Source: Gryllotalpicola protaetiae (lineage in GTDB: Bacteria; Actinomycetota; Actinomycetes; Actinomycetales; Microbacteriaceae). Taken from it: a stretch of 64,000 nucleotides of DNA. Positions 42,582 through 51,404 of the stretch are shown in pieces; position 1 is the first letter of the stretch, and the number at the start of each line of letters is the position of its first letter. Location of the stretch: positions 806,001 through 870,000 of the forward strand of contig NZ_CP032624.1 of assembly GCF_003627055.1 (NCBI RefSeq), given 5' to 3'. The notes under the pieces are model-generated. The model was not told where the DNA came from. It saw nothing but the letters and a program-made list of their open reading frames with translations, and made no database searches. The translations under genes and the position numbers were made by a program.

Positions 42582-43071
42582 CGCACCGGACGCGCTGTCG
42601 CATGTCCGCGCAGACGGCGCCGTGCACATGGTCGACGTGAGCGCCAAGCAGGTCACCGCGCGCAGGGCCGTGGCCGCGGCATCCGTTCTCACCCGCCCTG
42701 ACGTGGTCGAGCTCATCGCACAGGGGAAGCTGCCGAAGGGCGAGGCGCTCGCCGTCGCCCGCATCGCCGGGATCATGGCGGCCAAGAGGACACCCGAGCT
42801 GGTGCCGCTCTGCCACCCCCTGCCGCTGACGGGCGCCGATGTCGAACTGGTCGCAGCAGGCGACCGCGTCGAGATCCGCGCGACGGTCAAGACGGTCGGG
42901 GTCACCGGCGTCGAGATGGAGGCGCTGACCGCGGTGTCGGTCGCGGCGCTCACCGTGTACGACATGATCAAGGCGGTCGACAAGGCCGCCGTCATCACCG
43001 ATGTGCGCGTGCTCGAGAAGGACGGGGGCAAGTCGGGCCCATGGCGATCAGCACAGGCTCGAACCGTATGA
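42574..43071 (+). CDS. moaC: Cyclic pyranopterin monophosphate synthase MoaC
   Basis: The 165-residue protein works with MoaA to make cyclic pyranopterin monophosphate from GTP. The family motifs are complete: MVDVSAKQVTARRAVAAASV, KGEALAVARIAGIMAAKRT, PLCHPLPLTGADV and TGVEMEALTAVSVAALTVYD, with MIKAVDKAAVI near the C-terminus. It starts at ATG 42574 behind GGAGGATCG and overlaps moeA by eight bases. moaA is not in the window. Confidence 0.96.
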   Translation: MSDAPDALSHVRADGAVHMVDVSAKQVTARRAVAAASVLTRPDVVELIAQGKLPKGEALAVARIAGIMAAKRTPELVPLCHPLPLTGADVELVAAGDRVEIRATVKTVGVTGVEMEALTAVSVAALTVYDMIKAVDKAAVITDVRVLEKDGGKSGPWRSAQARTV

Positions 43072-43538
43072 CCGCGCTCGCGCTCACCGTCTCGACCAGG
43101 GCCGCGGCGGGTGTCTACGACGACACCACCGGCCCGATGATCTATGCGTGGCTCACCGAGCGCGGCTTCGACACGTCGCGGCGCGTCGTGCCCGACGGGC
43201 CAGGGGTCGAGGCCGCGCTGCGCGGCGCCGTCTCGGCGCGGCTGCTCATCGTCGTCACCTCGGGCGGCACCGGCGTCAGCCCGACCGATCGCACCCCCGA
43301 GCACACCCGCGCCGTGCTCGACCTCGAGCTGCCCGGCTTCGCGGAGGAGATCCGTCGCGTCGGCGCCACGCGCACCCCGCACGCGCTGCTCAGCCGCGGG
43401 GTCGTCGGCGTGGCAGGGCGGACGCTGATCGTGAACCTGCCGGGCTCGGCCGGCGGAGTACGCGACGGGCTCGAGGTGCTCGACGGGCTCTACCTGCACG
43501 CACTCGACCAGATCGCGGGCGGCGACCACCAGCGCTGA
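43068..43538 (+). CDS. mog: MogA/MoaB-type molybdopterin adenylyltransferase
   Basis: The 156-residue protein has the MoCF-binding fold: LALTVSTRAAAGVYDDTTGP, VVTSGGTGVSPTDRTPEHTR and VNLPGSAGGVRDGLEVLDGL. It adenylates molybdopterin before metal insertion by MoeA. ATG 43068 overlaps the moaC stop by ATGA and is preferred over ATG 43041. MogA and MoaB are hard to separate from sequence alone. Confidence 0.9.
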   Translation: MTALALTVSTRAAAGVYDDTTGPMIYAWLTERGFDTSRRVVPDGPGVEAALRGAVSARLLIVVTSGGTGVSPTDRTPEHTRAVLDLELPGFAEEIRRVGATRTPHALLSRGVVGVAGRTLIVNLPGSAGGVRDGLEVLDGLYLHALDQIAGGDHQR

Positions 43539-43594
43539 GGCGCGCTCGCGCCCGCCGTCACGCCCCGGAAACGGCGCCGTGATTGAGTACTCCA

Positions 43595-44401
43595 ATGGAC
43601 CTGACCCAACTCGCCTCGGTGCGCACGCCGCGCAGCCGCGACGAGCTGGCGCTCGCCCCCGGCGAGGTGTTCCTCGGCGGCGGCACCTGGCTGTACAGCG
43701 AGCCGCAGCCCGGCGTCACCGGCGTCGTGGACCTCATGACGATGGGCTGGGTGCCGCTCGAGCGCCGGCGCGACGGCGGTCTGCGCGTCGCCGCGACCTG
43801 CACACTCGAACAGCTGAACGCGATCAGGCCCGAGCTAGGCGGCACCGCCAGCCCGGTCTTCGCGCAGGCGGTGCGCTCGCTGCTCGCGGGCGCCAAGGTG
43901 TGGCGCACGGCGACCGTCGGCGGCAACCTGTGCTTCTCCGCGCCCGCGAGCCCGATCCCCGCCCTCGCCGCGGTGCTCGACGCCTCGATCAAGGTGTGGG
44001 GGCCGGGCGGGAAGCGCCGCATCGCCGCGGCGGACTTCGTGACAGGGGCCGGGCTCAACGCGCTCGAGCCGGGCGAGCTCGTGCGCGCCGTCGACATTCC
44101 CGCCGCCGCCCTCGAGGCTCGCGTGGCGTGGCGCAGGATCGCGCTGGCTCCCCTGGGGCGCGCGGGCGTGTTCGTGGCCGGCCGGCGAGAGGCATCCGAC
44201 CTCGCCGTCGTCGTGGCAGGCGCACGCGCGCGACCCGGTGTGCTGAGATTCGAGCGGATGCCTGAGCCGGGCGAGCTGGCGGGTGCCGTCGACGCCCTCG
44301 GCGACTGGTACGCCGACCCGCACGGCTCGGCGGCATGGCGCCGGGCGATGGCGGTGCGGCTCGCGGGCGAGGTGCGCGACGAGCTGGAGGGGGCCGCGTG
44401 A
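43595..44401 (+). CDS. Xanthine dehydrogenase FAD-binding subunit
   Basis: The 268-residue protein is the flavin subunit of a molybdenum hydroxylase: the FAD loop GEVFLGGGTWLYSEPQPG near residue 25 and the second FAD motif TATVGGNLCFSAPASPIPAL near 105, with GPGGKRRIAAADF and a CO-dehydrogenase flavin C-terminal domain. It passes electrons from the FeS centres to NAD. ATG 43595 is chosen; TTG 43583 is in frame. Its stop overlaps the fused FeS-Mo subunit by GTGA. Confidence 0.9.
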   Translation: MDLTQLASVRTPRSRDELALAPGEVFLGGGTWLYSEPQPGVTGVVDLMTMGWVPLERRRDGGLRVAATCTLEQLNAIRPELGGTASPVFAQAVRSLLAGAKVWRTATVGGNLCFSAPASPIPALAAVLDASIKVWGPGGKRRIAAADFVTGAGLNALEPGELVRAVDIPAAALEARVAWRRIALAPLGRAGVFVAGRREASDLAVVVAGARARPGVLRFERMPEPGELAGAVDALGDWYADPHGSAAWRRAMAVRLAGEVRDELEGAA

Positions 44402-47166
44402 GATTCACCGTCAACGGGTCGCCTGAGGAATACGAGCCGCAGCCCGGCCAGGTGCTGCGCACGGTGCTGCGCGGGCTCGGGCACTACGACGTCAAGCGCG
44501 GCTGCGACGCGGGCGACTGCGGGGCGTGCACCGTGCTGCTCGACGGGCAGGCGGTGAACTCGTGCATCATCCCGGCGCATCGCGCAGACGGGCACGAGGT
44601 GACGACGGCGCACGGTCTCGGGACTTCCGAGGAGCTCGCCCCGGTGCAGGAGCGGTTCGTCGCAGCGGGGGGCTTCCAGTGCGGGTACTGCACGGCCGGG
44701 TTCGTGGTCGCCGCGTCGACCCTCGGCGACGACGAGCTCGCCGATCTGCCCCAGGCCCTCAAGGGCAACCTCTGCCGGTGCACGGGGTACCGTGCGATCG
44801 GCGACGCGGTCGTCGGCGCGCGGAACACCGCCCCCGCGGGCATCAGCAACGGCGACGCGGCCTATGGCCAGCCGATCGCGCCGCCCGCTGCGCGGCGCGT
44901 GGTCGCTGGGGAGGAGGCCTACACGCTCGATGTCGAGCCGCCCGCAGGCCTGCTGCATGTCGCCGTGCTCGGCAGCCCGCACGCGCACGCACGGGTCGTG
45001 CACCTCGATGCGTCGCGCGCGCTCGCACTTCCCGGTGTGCGCGCCGTGCTGACGGCCGCAGACTCGCCGACCGTGCGGTTCTCGACGGCGCGGCACGAGC
45101 ACCGCGGGGACGATCCGGACGACACGGTCGTCATCGACACCGTCATGCGCTTCCGCGGGCAGCGCGTCGCCGCGGTCGTGGCTGAGTCGCGGCGCATCGC
45201 CGAGCAGGCGTGCACGCTGATCGAGGTCGGGTACGAGCTGATCCCCGCGGTGTACGACCCCGACGAAGCGCGGCGGCCAGGCGCGCCCGCGCTGCACCCG
45301 GGGCGCACGGCCGGCGATCGCGTCGACGACGCCTCGCGGAACCTCGTGATCAGCTTCGACGACGGTGAGCGCGCCGACGAGGTGGATGCGGCGCTGGCAT
45401 CCGCCGCGCAGCGGTACACCGGCACCTTCGAGACGCACCGCGTCACCCACATCGCGCTCGAGACGCCGGGCGCGCGCGGCTGGGTCGACGCCGACGGGCG
45501 ATATGTGATCCGCACCAGCACGCAGGTGCCATTCCTCGTGCGCGCGGAGCTCGCGCACATCTTCGGGCTCGAGACCGAGCAGCTGCGCGTGCTCACCGGC
45601 CGGGTCGGCGGCGGCTTCGGCGGCAAGCAGGAGCTCCTCGTCGAAGACCTCGTGCTGCTCGCGATGCTGAAGACGGGCGCGCCCGTCGAGTACGAGCTGA
45701 CGCGCGCCGACACGCTCACGGTCACCCCGACCCGGCACCCGATGCGGCTCACCGTCTCGATCGCCGCCGACGCCGACGGGCGCTTCACCGCCCTCGATCT
45801 CGATGTGCTCGCGGACGCCGGCGCATACGGCAACCACACCCGCGGGGTGCTGCATCACGCCGTCACCGAGTCGACCGAGCTGTACCGCTGGGGCGCGAAA
45901 CGCGTGCACGTCGAGGGCGTCTACACCAACAACGTGCCGTCAGGGGCGTTCCGCGGCTATGGGCTCGGGCAAGTGATGTTCGCGATCGAGTCGGCGATCG
46001 ACGAGCTCGCGCTGCGGCTCGGCGTGGCGCCAGCCGAGCTGCGGCGACGCAACATGATCACCGCCGACGACGGGTTCGGCGGCGGGGTGCAGGGCGATCT
46101 CGAGATCGGCAGCTACGGCCTCGACCAGTGCCTCGACTGGGTCGAGGAGCAGCTGGAGCTGAGCGCTGCGGCGTCGTGGGAGCCGCGCGGGCTGCCGCTC
46201 GCGCCCGTGTCGCGGCCGGCCGGGCCCGAGTGGGCGGAGGGCACGGGGCTCGCTCTCGCGATGATCGCGACGCTGCCGCCGCGGGGGCACTTCGCCGAGG
46301 CAGCCGTCTCTGTTGAGGCCTCTGGCCGCTATCTCGTGTCCGTCGGCACGAGCGAGTTCGGCAACGGCACGACGACTGCGCACGTGCAGTTCGCCGCAAC
46401 GGCGTTGAACACGGATGCCGCACGGGTCGCCATTCGGCAGTCGGACACCGACGTGACCGGCTACGACACCGGCGCCTTCGGGTCGGCGGGAACGGTGGTG
46501 GCCGGTCGGGCCGTGCACTCGGCGGCGCTCGGTCTGCGCGAGCGGCTCGTCACGGCCGGGGCCGAGCTGCTCGGAGTGCCCGCCGCATCATGCTCACTCG
46601 ATCGCGACGGGGTCATCGGGCCAGGCGGCGGGCGGATCGGGTTCGACGCGCTCGTCGCCGCACTCGCGCCGCGCACCGGGCAGGTCACCCAGAAGGCGAG
46701 CAACGATGGCACCCCGCGCTCGGTCGCGTTCAATGTGCAGGGCTTCCGCGTGGCTGTGTCGCGGGCGACCGGCGAGGTGCGGATCCTGCAATCCGTCCAC
46801 GCCGCAGACGCCGGCACCGTGATCAACCCCGAGCAGCTGCGCGGGCAGCTCGAGGGCGGGGTCGCGCAGGCGATCGGCTCGACGCTGTACGAGCACCTGA
46901 TCGTGCGGGGCGGCGTCGTCGAGACGCCGGTGCTGCGGCAGTACCACATTCCGCAGTACGCGGACCTTCCGCTGACCGAGGTGTTCTTCGCCGACACCTA
47001 CGACCTGCTCGGGCCGCGCGGGGCGAAGTCGATGAGCGAGGCCCCATACAACCCGGTCGCCCCCGCGCTCGCGAATGCCATACGGGATGCGCTCGGGGTA
47101 CGGCCGCACTCGACGCAGCTGACTCGGGATGCTGTGTGGGCGCTCGCGCGCGGCGAGGATTCGTAG
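44398..47166 (+). CDS. Xanthine dehydrogenase, fused [2Fe-2S] and molybdopterin subunit
   Basis: This 922-residue protein merges two subunits. Residues 1-160 hold a plant-type [2Fe-2S] site (Cys36, Cys41, Cys44, Cys56) and a second one (Cys95, Cys98, Cys126, Cys128 in CGYC and CRC). Residues 175-922 form the molybdopterin domains with GGFGGKQE, PSGAFRGYGLGQVMFAIESA, and the base-catalyst Glu in SMSEAPYNPVAPALANAIRD. With the FAD subunit it oxidises hypoxanthine and xanthine to urate. GTG 44398 overlaps the FAD gene stop and has GGAGGGGG upstream. The neighbouring Moco genes and the downstream uricase support the substrate. Confidence 0.92.
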   Translation: MRFTVNGSPEEYEPQPGQVLRTVLRGLGHYDVKRGCDAGDCGACTVLLDGQAVNSCIIPAHRADGHEVTTAHGLGTSEELAPVQERFVAAGGFQCGYCTAGFVVAASTLGDDELADLPQALKGNLCRCTGYRAIGDAVVGARNTAPAGISNGDAAYGQPIAPPAARRVVAGEEAYTLDVEPPAGLLHVAVLGSPHAHARVVHLDASRALALPGVRAVLTAADSPTVRFSTARHEHRGDDPDDTVVIDTVMRFRGQRVAAVVAESRRIAEQACTLIEVGYELIPAVYDPDEARRPGAPALHPGRTAGDRVDDASRNLVISFDDGERADEVDAALASAAQRYTGTFETHRVTHIALETPGARGWVDADGRYVIRTSTQVPFLVRAELAHIFGLETEQLRVLTGRVGGGFGGKQELLVEDLVLLAMLKTGAPVEYELTRADTLTVTPTRHPMRLTVSIAADADGRFTALDLDVLADAGAYGNHTRGVLHHAVTESTELYRWGAKRVHVEGVYTNNVPSGAFRGYGLGQVMFAIESAIDELALRLGVAPAELRRRNMITADDGFGGGVQGDLEIGSYGLDQCLDWVEEQLELSAAASWEPRGLPLAPVSRPAGPEWAEGTGLALAMIATLPPRGHFAEAAVSVEASGRYLVSVGTSEFGNGTTTAHVQFAATALNTDAARVAIRQSDTDVTGYDTGAFGSAGTVVAGRAVHSAALGLRERLVTAGAELLGVPAASCSLDRDGVIGPGGGRIGFDALVAALAPRTGQVTQKASNDGTPRSVAFNVQGFRVAVSRATGEVRILQSVHAADAGTVINPEQLRGQLEGGVAQAIGSTLYEHLIVRGGVVETPVLRQYHIPQYADLPLTEVFFADTYDLLGPRGAKSMSEAPYNPVAPALANAIRDALGVRPHSTQLTRDAVWALARGEDS

Positions 47167-47240
47167 GGGCCGCCCCTAACACCCTGCGCCGGAACCCCGT
47201 CGTAACCGGCCCGCAACGCGCACGCGATTAGATGAGCCGT

Positions 47241-48572
47241 ATGGCCGAGTTCGACACCGTGATCAGGGGCCGCATCGTGACGCCCGATGGGGAGCGCGAA
47301 GCATCCGTCGCGATCTCGAATGGGCTGATCGCGGGCATTTTCGAGGCGGATGCCGCACTCGACGCCCGCGCCGACCTGGTCCTTGCTGACGACGAGGTGC
47401 TGCTGCCCGGCCTCGTCGACACACACGTGCACGCGGACGAGCCCGGTCGCACCGAGTGGGAGGGCTTCGCGAGCGCCACGGCCGCCGCGGCCGCAGGCGG
47501 CGTGACCACGGTCATCGACATGCCGCTGAACTCGATCCCGCCGACGACGACCGTCGCCGCGCTGCGCGCCAAGCAGGCTGCCGCGCGCGATCAGGTGCGC
47601 GTCGACGTCGGCTTCTGGGGCGGTGCGGTACCCGACAATCTCGGCACGGGCGAGCTCCGGGCCCTGCACGACGCGGGCGCATTCGGCTTCAAGTGCTTCC
47701 TCGCTGAGACCGGCGTCGACGAGTTCCGGCACCTCGATCAGGAGCAGCTCGAGCAGGCAGCCCGCGAGCTCGCCGCGTTCGACGGCCTGCTGCTCGTGCA
47801 CGCCGAAGACGCCGGCCACCTGCACGACCACGCCGGCGGCGGGGACTACGCCGACTACCTCTCGTCACGCCCCGACGTGGCAGAGACCGCAGCCGTCGCC
47901 CGGGTCATCGACGTCGCCCGGCGCACCGGGCTGCGCGCCCACATCGTGCATGTCTCGAGCGCCGAGGTGCTGCCGCTGCTGCGCGCGGCGAAGTCCGACG
48001 GCGTGCGCATCACCGCAGAGACCTGCCCGCACTACCTGACGCTGGCCGCCGACGAGATCGACGACGGCGACACGAGCTTCAAGTGCGCGCCGCCCATCCG
48101 CGAGCGCGCCAACCAGGACGCACTGTGGGCGGCATTGGCCGATGGGACGCTGGATCTCGTCGTGAGCGACCATTCGCCCTCGACGATCGAGCTCAAGACC
48201 CGCGGCCATGACTTCGGTCAGGCCTGGGGAGGCATCGCAGGGCTGCAACTCGGGCTGCCCGCCGTGTGGACCGCCGCGCGCGACCGCGGCGTTCCCCTCG
48301 CCGACGTCGTGCGCTGGATGTCGGCCAACACGGCCGCGTTCGCCGGCCTCGCCGACCGGGGCGGCATCGCGCCGGGCATCCGCGCCGATCTCGTCGTGTT
48401 CGCGCCCGAGGCGGAGTTCACCGTCGACGCGGCGGCGCTCAAGCACAAGAATCCGATCACCGCCTACCAGGGCCGCGCCCTGCGCGGCGAGGTGCGCACC
48501 ACCTGGCTGCGCGGCGAACCGATCGGCGACGACCACCCCGCGGGCGAACTGATCGCCAGGAAGGACGACTGA
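47241..48572 (+). CDS. allB: Allantoinase
   Basis: The 443-residue cyclic amidohydrolase opens the allantoin ring to allantoate. It has the metal site [17 protein letters not shown], the carbamylated lysine in [42 protein letters not shown] and the catalytic Asp in [14 protein letters not shown]. The [11 protein letters not shown] motif marks allantoinases within the hydantoinase family. ATG 47241 is chosen over 47232. It follows xanthine dehydrogenase and overlaps uricase by one base. Confidence 0.94.
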   Translation: MAEFDTVIRGRIVTPDGEREASVAISNGLIAGIFEADAALDARADLVLADDEVLLPGLVDTHVHADEPGRTEWEGFASATAAAAAGGVTTVIDMPLNSIPPTTTVAALRAKQAAARDQVRVDVGFWGGAVPDNLGTGELRALHDAGAFGFKCFLAETGVDEFRHLDQEQLEQAARELAAFDGLLLVHAEDAGHLHDHAGGGDYADYLSSRPDVAETAAVARVIDVARRTGLRAHIVHVSSAEVLPLLRAAKSDGVRITAETCPHYLTLAADEIDDGDTSFKCAPPIRERANQDALWAALADGTLDLVVSDHSPSTIELKTRGHDFGQAWGGIAGLQLGLPAVWTAARDRGVPLADVVRWMSANTAAFAGLADRGGIAPGIRADLVVFAPEAEFTVDAAALKHKNPITAYQGRALRGEVRTTWLRGEPIGDDHPAGELIARKDD

Positions 48573-49438
48573 TGTACACCCTCAGCGCGAACCAGTACGG
48601 CAAGGGCGAGATCCACCTCGTGCGCATCTACCGCGACACCCCGCGGCACGAGATCAGGGACCTCACGGTCACGACGGCGCTGCGCGGCGACTTCGCGGAT
48701 GCCTATCTGAGCGGCGACCAGTCGAAGGTGCTGCCCACCGACACGCAGAAGAACACGGCATTCGCCTTCGCGAAGACGCACGGCGAGGGCGCGGTCGAGG
48801 ACTACGCGATCGCGCTCGGCCGACACTTCGTCGACTCCGACCCGTACGCGACCGCTGCCGACATCGACGTGCTCGTCGACGCGTGGGACCGGGTGGTGAT
48901 CGACGGCGCGGAGCACGACCACACGTGGGTCAAGCGCGGGCCCGAGCGGCGCACGGTGCGCGTCGTCGCAACCGGCACGGGCGCCGAGCAGACCGTCGAG
49001 GTGACCGGCGGGGTCGTCGACCTGGTGATCCTCAAGTCCACCGGCAGCGAGTTCCACGGCTTCCACAAGGACGAGTACACGACGCTCGGCGAGACCGACG
49101 ACCGCATTCTGGCGACGTCCCTCGACGTGACCTGGCGCTTCAGCGCCGTTCCGGCCGACTGGGATGCGGCGTTCGTCACGATCCGCACCGCGCTCGTCTC
49201 GACCTTCGCCACCTGGCACTCGCTCGCCCTGCAGCAGACGCTGTGGCAGATGGGGCAGGCGGCACTCGACGCGGTGCCCGAGATCGCCGAGGTGAAGCTC
49301 ACGGCGCCCAACAAGCACCACTTCCTCTATGACTTCACCCGCTTCACGGTCGCGCAGCCGATTCCGAACGACAACGAGGTGTTCCACGCCGACGACCGGC
49401 CGTACGGATTGATCGAGGCGACGGTGAGCCGGGCATGA
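48572..49438 (+). CDS. Urate oxidase (uricase)
   Basis: The 288-residue T-fold enzyme converts urate and oxygen to 5-hydroxyisourate. Motifs: ANQYGKGEIHLVRI at the start (catalytic Lys), LPTDTQKNTAFAFAK with the catalytic Thr, HDHTWVKRGPERRTV, SEFHGFHKDEYTTL and a C-terminal NKHHFLYDF. Cofactor-free. The product is handled by the HIU hydrolase encoded on the other strand. Its end overlaps the deaminase gene by ATGA. Confidence 0.96.
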   Translation: MYTLSANQYGKGEIHLVRIYRDTPRHEIRDLTVTTALRGDFADAYLSGDQSKVLPTDTQKNTAFAFAKTHGEGAVEDYAIALGRHFVDSDPYATAADIDVLVDAWDRVVIDGAEHDHTWVKRGPERRTVRVVATGTGAEQTVEVTGGVVDLVILKSTGSEFHGFHKDEYTTLGETDDRILATSLDVTWRFSAVPADWDAAFVTIRTALVSTFATWHSLALQQTLWQMGQAALDAVPEIAEVKLTAPNKHHFLYDFTRFTVAQPIPNDNEVFHADDRPYGLIEATVSRA

Positions 49439-49938
49439 GCACGGATTCCGCAGCCGCGCTGCACCACGCAGACGACCTGCGCTGGCTGAGCGCCGCCGTG
49501 CGTCTGGCCGAGCAGAACGTGCGTGACGGCGGCGGCCCGTTCGGCGCGATCATCGTGAAGGACGGCCAGCAGCTCTCGACCGGTCAGAACCGGGTCACGC
49601 GCGACAACGACCCGACCGCGCATGCCGAGGTCGAGGCCATCCGCGCGGCGGGCCGCGCGCTCGGCACCTTCCTGCTCGCGGGCACGACGCTGTACACCTC
49701 GTGCGAGCCGTGCCCGCTGTGCATCTCGGCCGCACTGTGGGGTCGCGTCGACCGCATCGTGTTCGCCGCCAACAAGATGGATGCCGCGGCCGCCGGCTTC
49801 GACGACCACGAGTTCTACGAGCTGCTCGCGCAGCCGCGCGACGGCTGGACGCTGCCCGTGGTGCAGGAGCTGCGCACCGCAGACGCCGCCGAGCCGTTCG
49901 AGCTGTGGAACCGCAACGACGGGAAGGTCGCGTACTAG
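49435..49938 (+). CDS. Guanine deaminase-type nucleoside/base deaminase
   Basis: The 167-residue zinc deaminase of the cytidine-deaminase fold has His63 and Glu65 (TAHAEVEAI) and Cys93/Cys96 (EPCPLC) as zinc ligands and proton shuttle. FAANKMDAAAAGFDD and the C-terminal tail fit bacterial guanine deaminases. It turns guanine to xanthine, feeding the dehydrogenase. It is the last gene of the XDH-allB-uricase run and convergent with the uraD-uraH fusion. Confidence 0.88.
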   Translation: MSTDSAAALHHADDLRWLSAAVRLAEQNVRDGGGPFGAIIVKDGQQLSTGQNRVTRDNDPTAHAEVEAIRAAGRALGTFLLAGTTLYTSCEPCPLCISAALWGRVDRIVFAANKMDAAAAGFDDHEFYELLAQPRDGWTLPVVQELRTADAAEPFELWNRNDGKVAY

Positions 49939-49945
49939 CGGACGC

Positions 49946-50773
49946 CTAGCTGCCGCGATAGGTCGAGTAGCCGAACGGGCTCAGCAGCAGCGGGATGTGG
50001 AAGTGCTCCTCGACCGACCACACCTCGAAGTCGACCGCGACCTCGGGGAAGAACGAGATCAGGTCCTGCGTGGCGAAGTACGCCGCCGTGTCGAACACGA
50101 CGCGGTAGCGTCCGGCCGGCACCTGAGCGGGCCCGAGCTGGGCGATGCGCCCGTCCTCGTCGGTGATGCCGCGGCCGAGCTCGTGCCACTGCCCTTCCGA
50201 GAACGCGTCGAGCCGCACCGGCACCCGCGGCGCCGGGCGGCCGCGGGCTGTGTCGAGCACGTGCGTGGTGATGTGCGAGCGGTCGGATGCCGTCGGCAGC
50301 GCCACCGCGCTGAAGAAGGTGCGCAGCCGCAGTTCCATGATCTGGCGCAGCTGCTCGACGGCCGTCGCGAGCTCGGTCTCGGCATCGAGCGCGAGCCGGC
50401 GGCGCAGCTCGATCAGGATCTCGGCGCGCGTGCGCCCTGCGGCCCTGATCAGGAACACGCGACCGAACTTCTGCTCGTACTCCCAGTTGCCCTCGGCGAT
50501 GCGCACCGCGAGCTCCGCGTCGTCGGCGTCGGGAGCGGCCTGCTCGGCCTGAGACATCCGATCGCCCTGCTCGCCGATGCGCGGGTGGCCGGCGAGCGCC
50601 TCATCGAGCTCTGCCGCGCTGAGCGGCGTCGCGACCGCGCGCGCGTGCTCGACGAGCAGGTCGACGTCGCCGTATGGCGCGCCCGCGACCATCTCGTCGA
50701 CCCAGCGCGCGACGCCGAGCGCGTCGGGAAGCACGGGCCGCAGCTCGTCGGCGGTGATCGGGTTTCCGGCCAT
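49946..50773 (-). CDS. Fused OHCU decarboxylase (UraD) and 5-hydroxyisourate hydrolase (UraH)
   Basis: The 275-residue protein joins two steps of urate breakdown. Residues 1-160 are OHCU decarboxylase (His63 in LAGHPRIG, then GNWEYEQKFGRVFLIRAAGR). Residues 165-275 are the transthyretin-like HIU hydrolase (His171 in SHITTHVLDTARGRPA, RLDAF, a middle HFHIPLLLSPFGYSTY, and the signature C-terminus YRGS). Together they turn 5-hydroxyisourate into S-allantoin. The enzymes act in reverse order to their position in the chain. The same order is known from plant allantoin synthase. Confidence 0.95.
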   Translation of the reverse strand: MAGNPITADELRPVLPDALGVARWVDEMVAGAPYGDVDLLVEHARAVATPLSAAELDEALAGHPRIGEQGDRMSQAEQAAPDADDAELAVRIAEGNWEYEQKFGRVFLIRAAGRTRAEILIELRRRLALDAETELATAVEQLRQIMELRLRTFFSAVALPTASDRSHITTHVLDTARGRPAPRVPVRLDAFSEGQWHELGRGITDEDGRIAQLGPAQVPAGRYRVVFDTAAYFATQDLISFFPEVAVDFEVWSVEEHFHIPLLLSPFGYSTYRGS

Positions 50774-50796
50774 GAGCGACCTCCTCTGGATGCCGC

Positions 50797-50810
50797 TATA
50801 ACCTTATCTA
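50797..50810 (+). promoter_or_regulatory. -10 element of a probably leaderless mocA transcript
   Basis: TATAAC at 50797-50802 lies seven bases before the ATG, so RNA would begin at or next to the A of the start codon. No ribosome site is present. No clear -35. Confidence 0.5.
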
Positions 50811-51388
50811 TGGCCATCACCTTCCCCTCCGCCGGAGTCGTGCTCGCCGCAGGCGCGGGCACGCGCTACGGCGTTCCGAAGGCGCTGGCGCGCGCCGCAG
50901 ACGGTACCCCATGGGTGCAGCTTGCAACAGAGAAGCTGCTCGACGGCGGCTGCTCGCAGGTGACCGTCGTGCTGGGCGCCTCCGCCGCCGAGGCGCGCGA
51001 GCTGGTGCCGCGCGACCCGCGTGTGCACACCGTCGTCGAGTCGCATTGGACCGACGGCATGGGCACGTCTCTGCGCGCAGCCATGCGGCACCTCGAAGCA
51101 TCCGCCCCGCCTTCTGTGTCATCGGCGGCGATCACGCTCGTCGACCTGCCCGACCTGCCCGTCGCTGTCGTGAAGCGCCTGCTCAGCGGGGTGAAGATCA
51201 CGAGTCTCAGGCAGGCCGTGTTCGCGGGGCGCCCCGGTCACCCCGTCATCGTCGGGCGCCAGCACTGGGCCGACTTCAGCGGCACGCTCCACGGCGACAC
51301 GGGCGGCCGCGAGTACCTGCGCGAGCACGGCGTGCGCGAGATCGAGGCGGGCGACCTGTGGTCGGGCCGCGACATCGACGTGCGCTGA
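50810..51388 (+). CDS. MocA-like molybdenum cofactor nucleotidyltransferase
   Basis: The 192-residue NTP-transferase has the MobA/MocA loop LAAGAGTRYGVPKALARA, SHWTDGMGTSLRAAMRHLE and the metal-binding LVDLPDLPVAVVKRLL, RPGHPVIVG. MocA makes the cytosine dinucleotide form of Moco needed by many xanthine dehydrogenase family enzymes, which fits its place inside this locus. A TATAAC at 50797-50802 ends seven bases before the ATG, so the message is probably leaderless. It is divergent from the uraD-uraH gene with 36 bases between. Confidence 0.85.
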   Translation: MAITFPSAGVVLAAGAGTRYGVPKALARAADGTPWVQLATEKLLDGGCSQVTVVLGASAAEARELVPRDPRVHTVVESHWTDGMGTSLRAAMRHLEASAPPSVSSAAITLVDLPDLPVAVVKRLLSGVKITSLRQAVFAGRPGHPVIVGRQHWADFSGTLHGDTGGREYLREHGVREIEAGDLWSGRDIDVR

Positions 51389-51404
51389 CGGGGCGGATGC
51401 CTGC

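Noticed and set aside
43558..45909. 783-codon minus-strand frame antisense to the xanthine dehydrogenase genes
   Set aside because: Arg/Ala/Val-rich shadow with no domain; the plus-strand genes have cofactor motifs.
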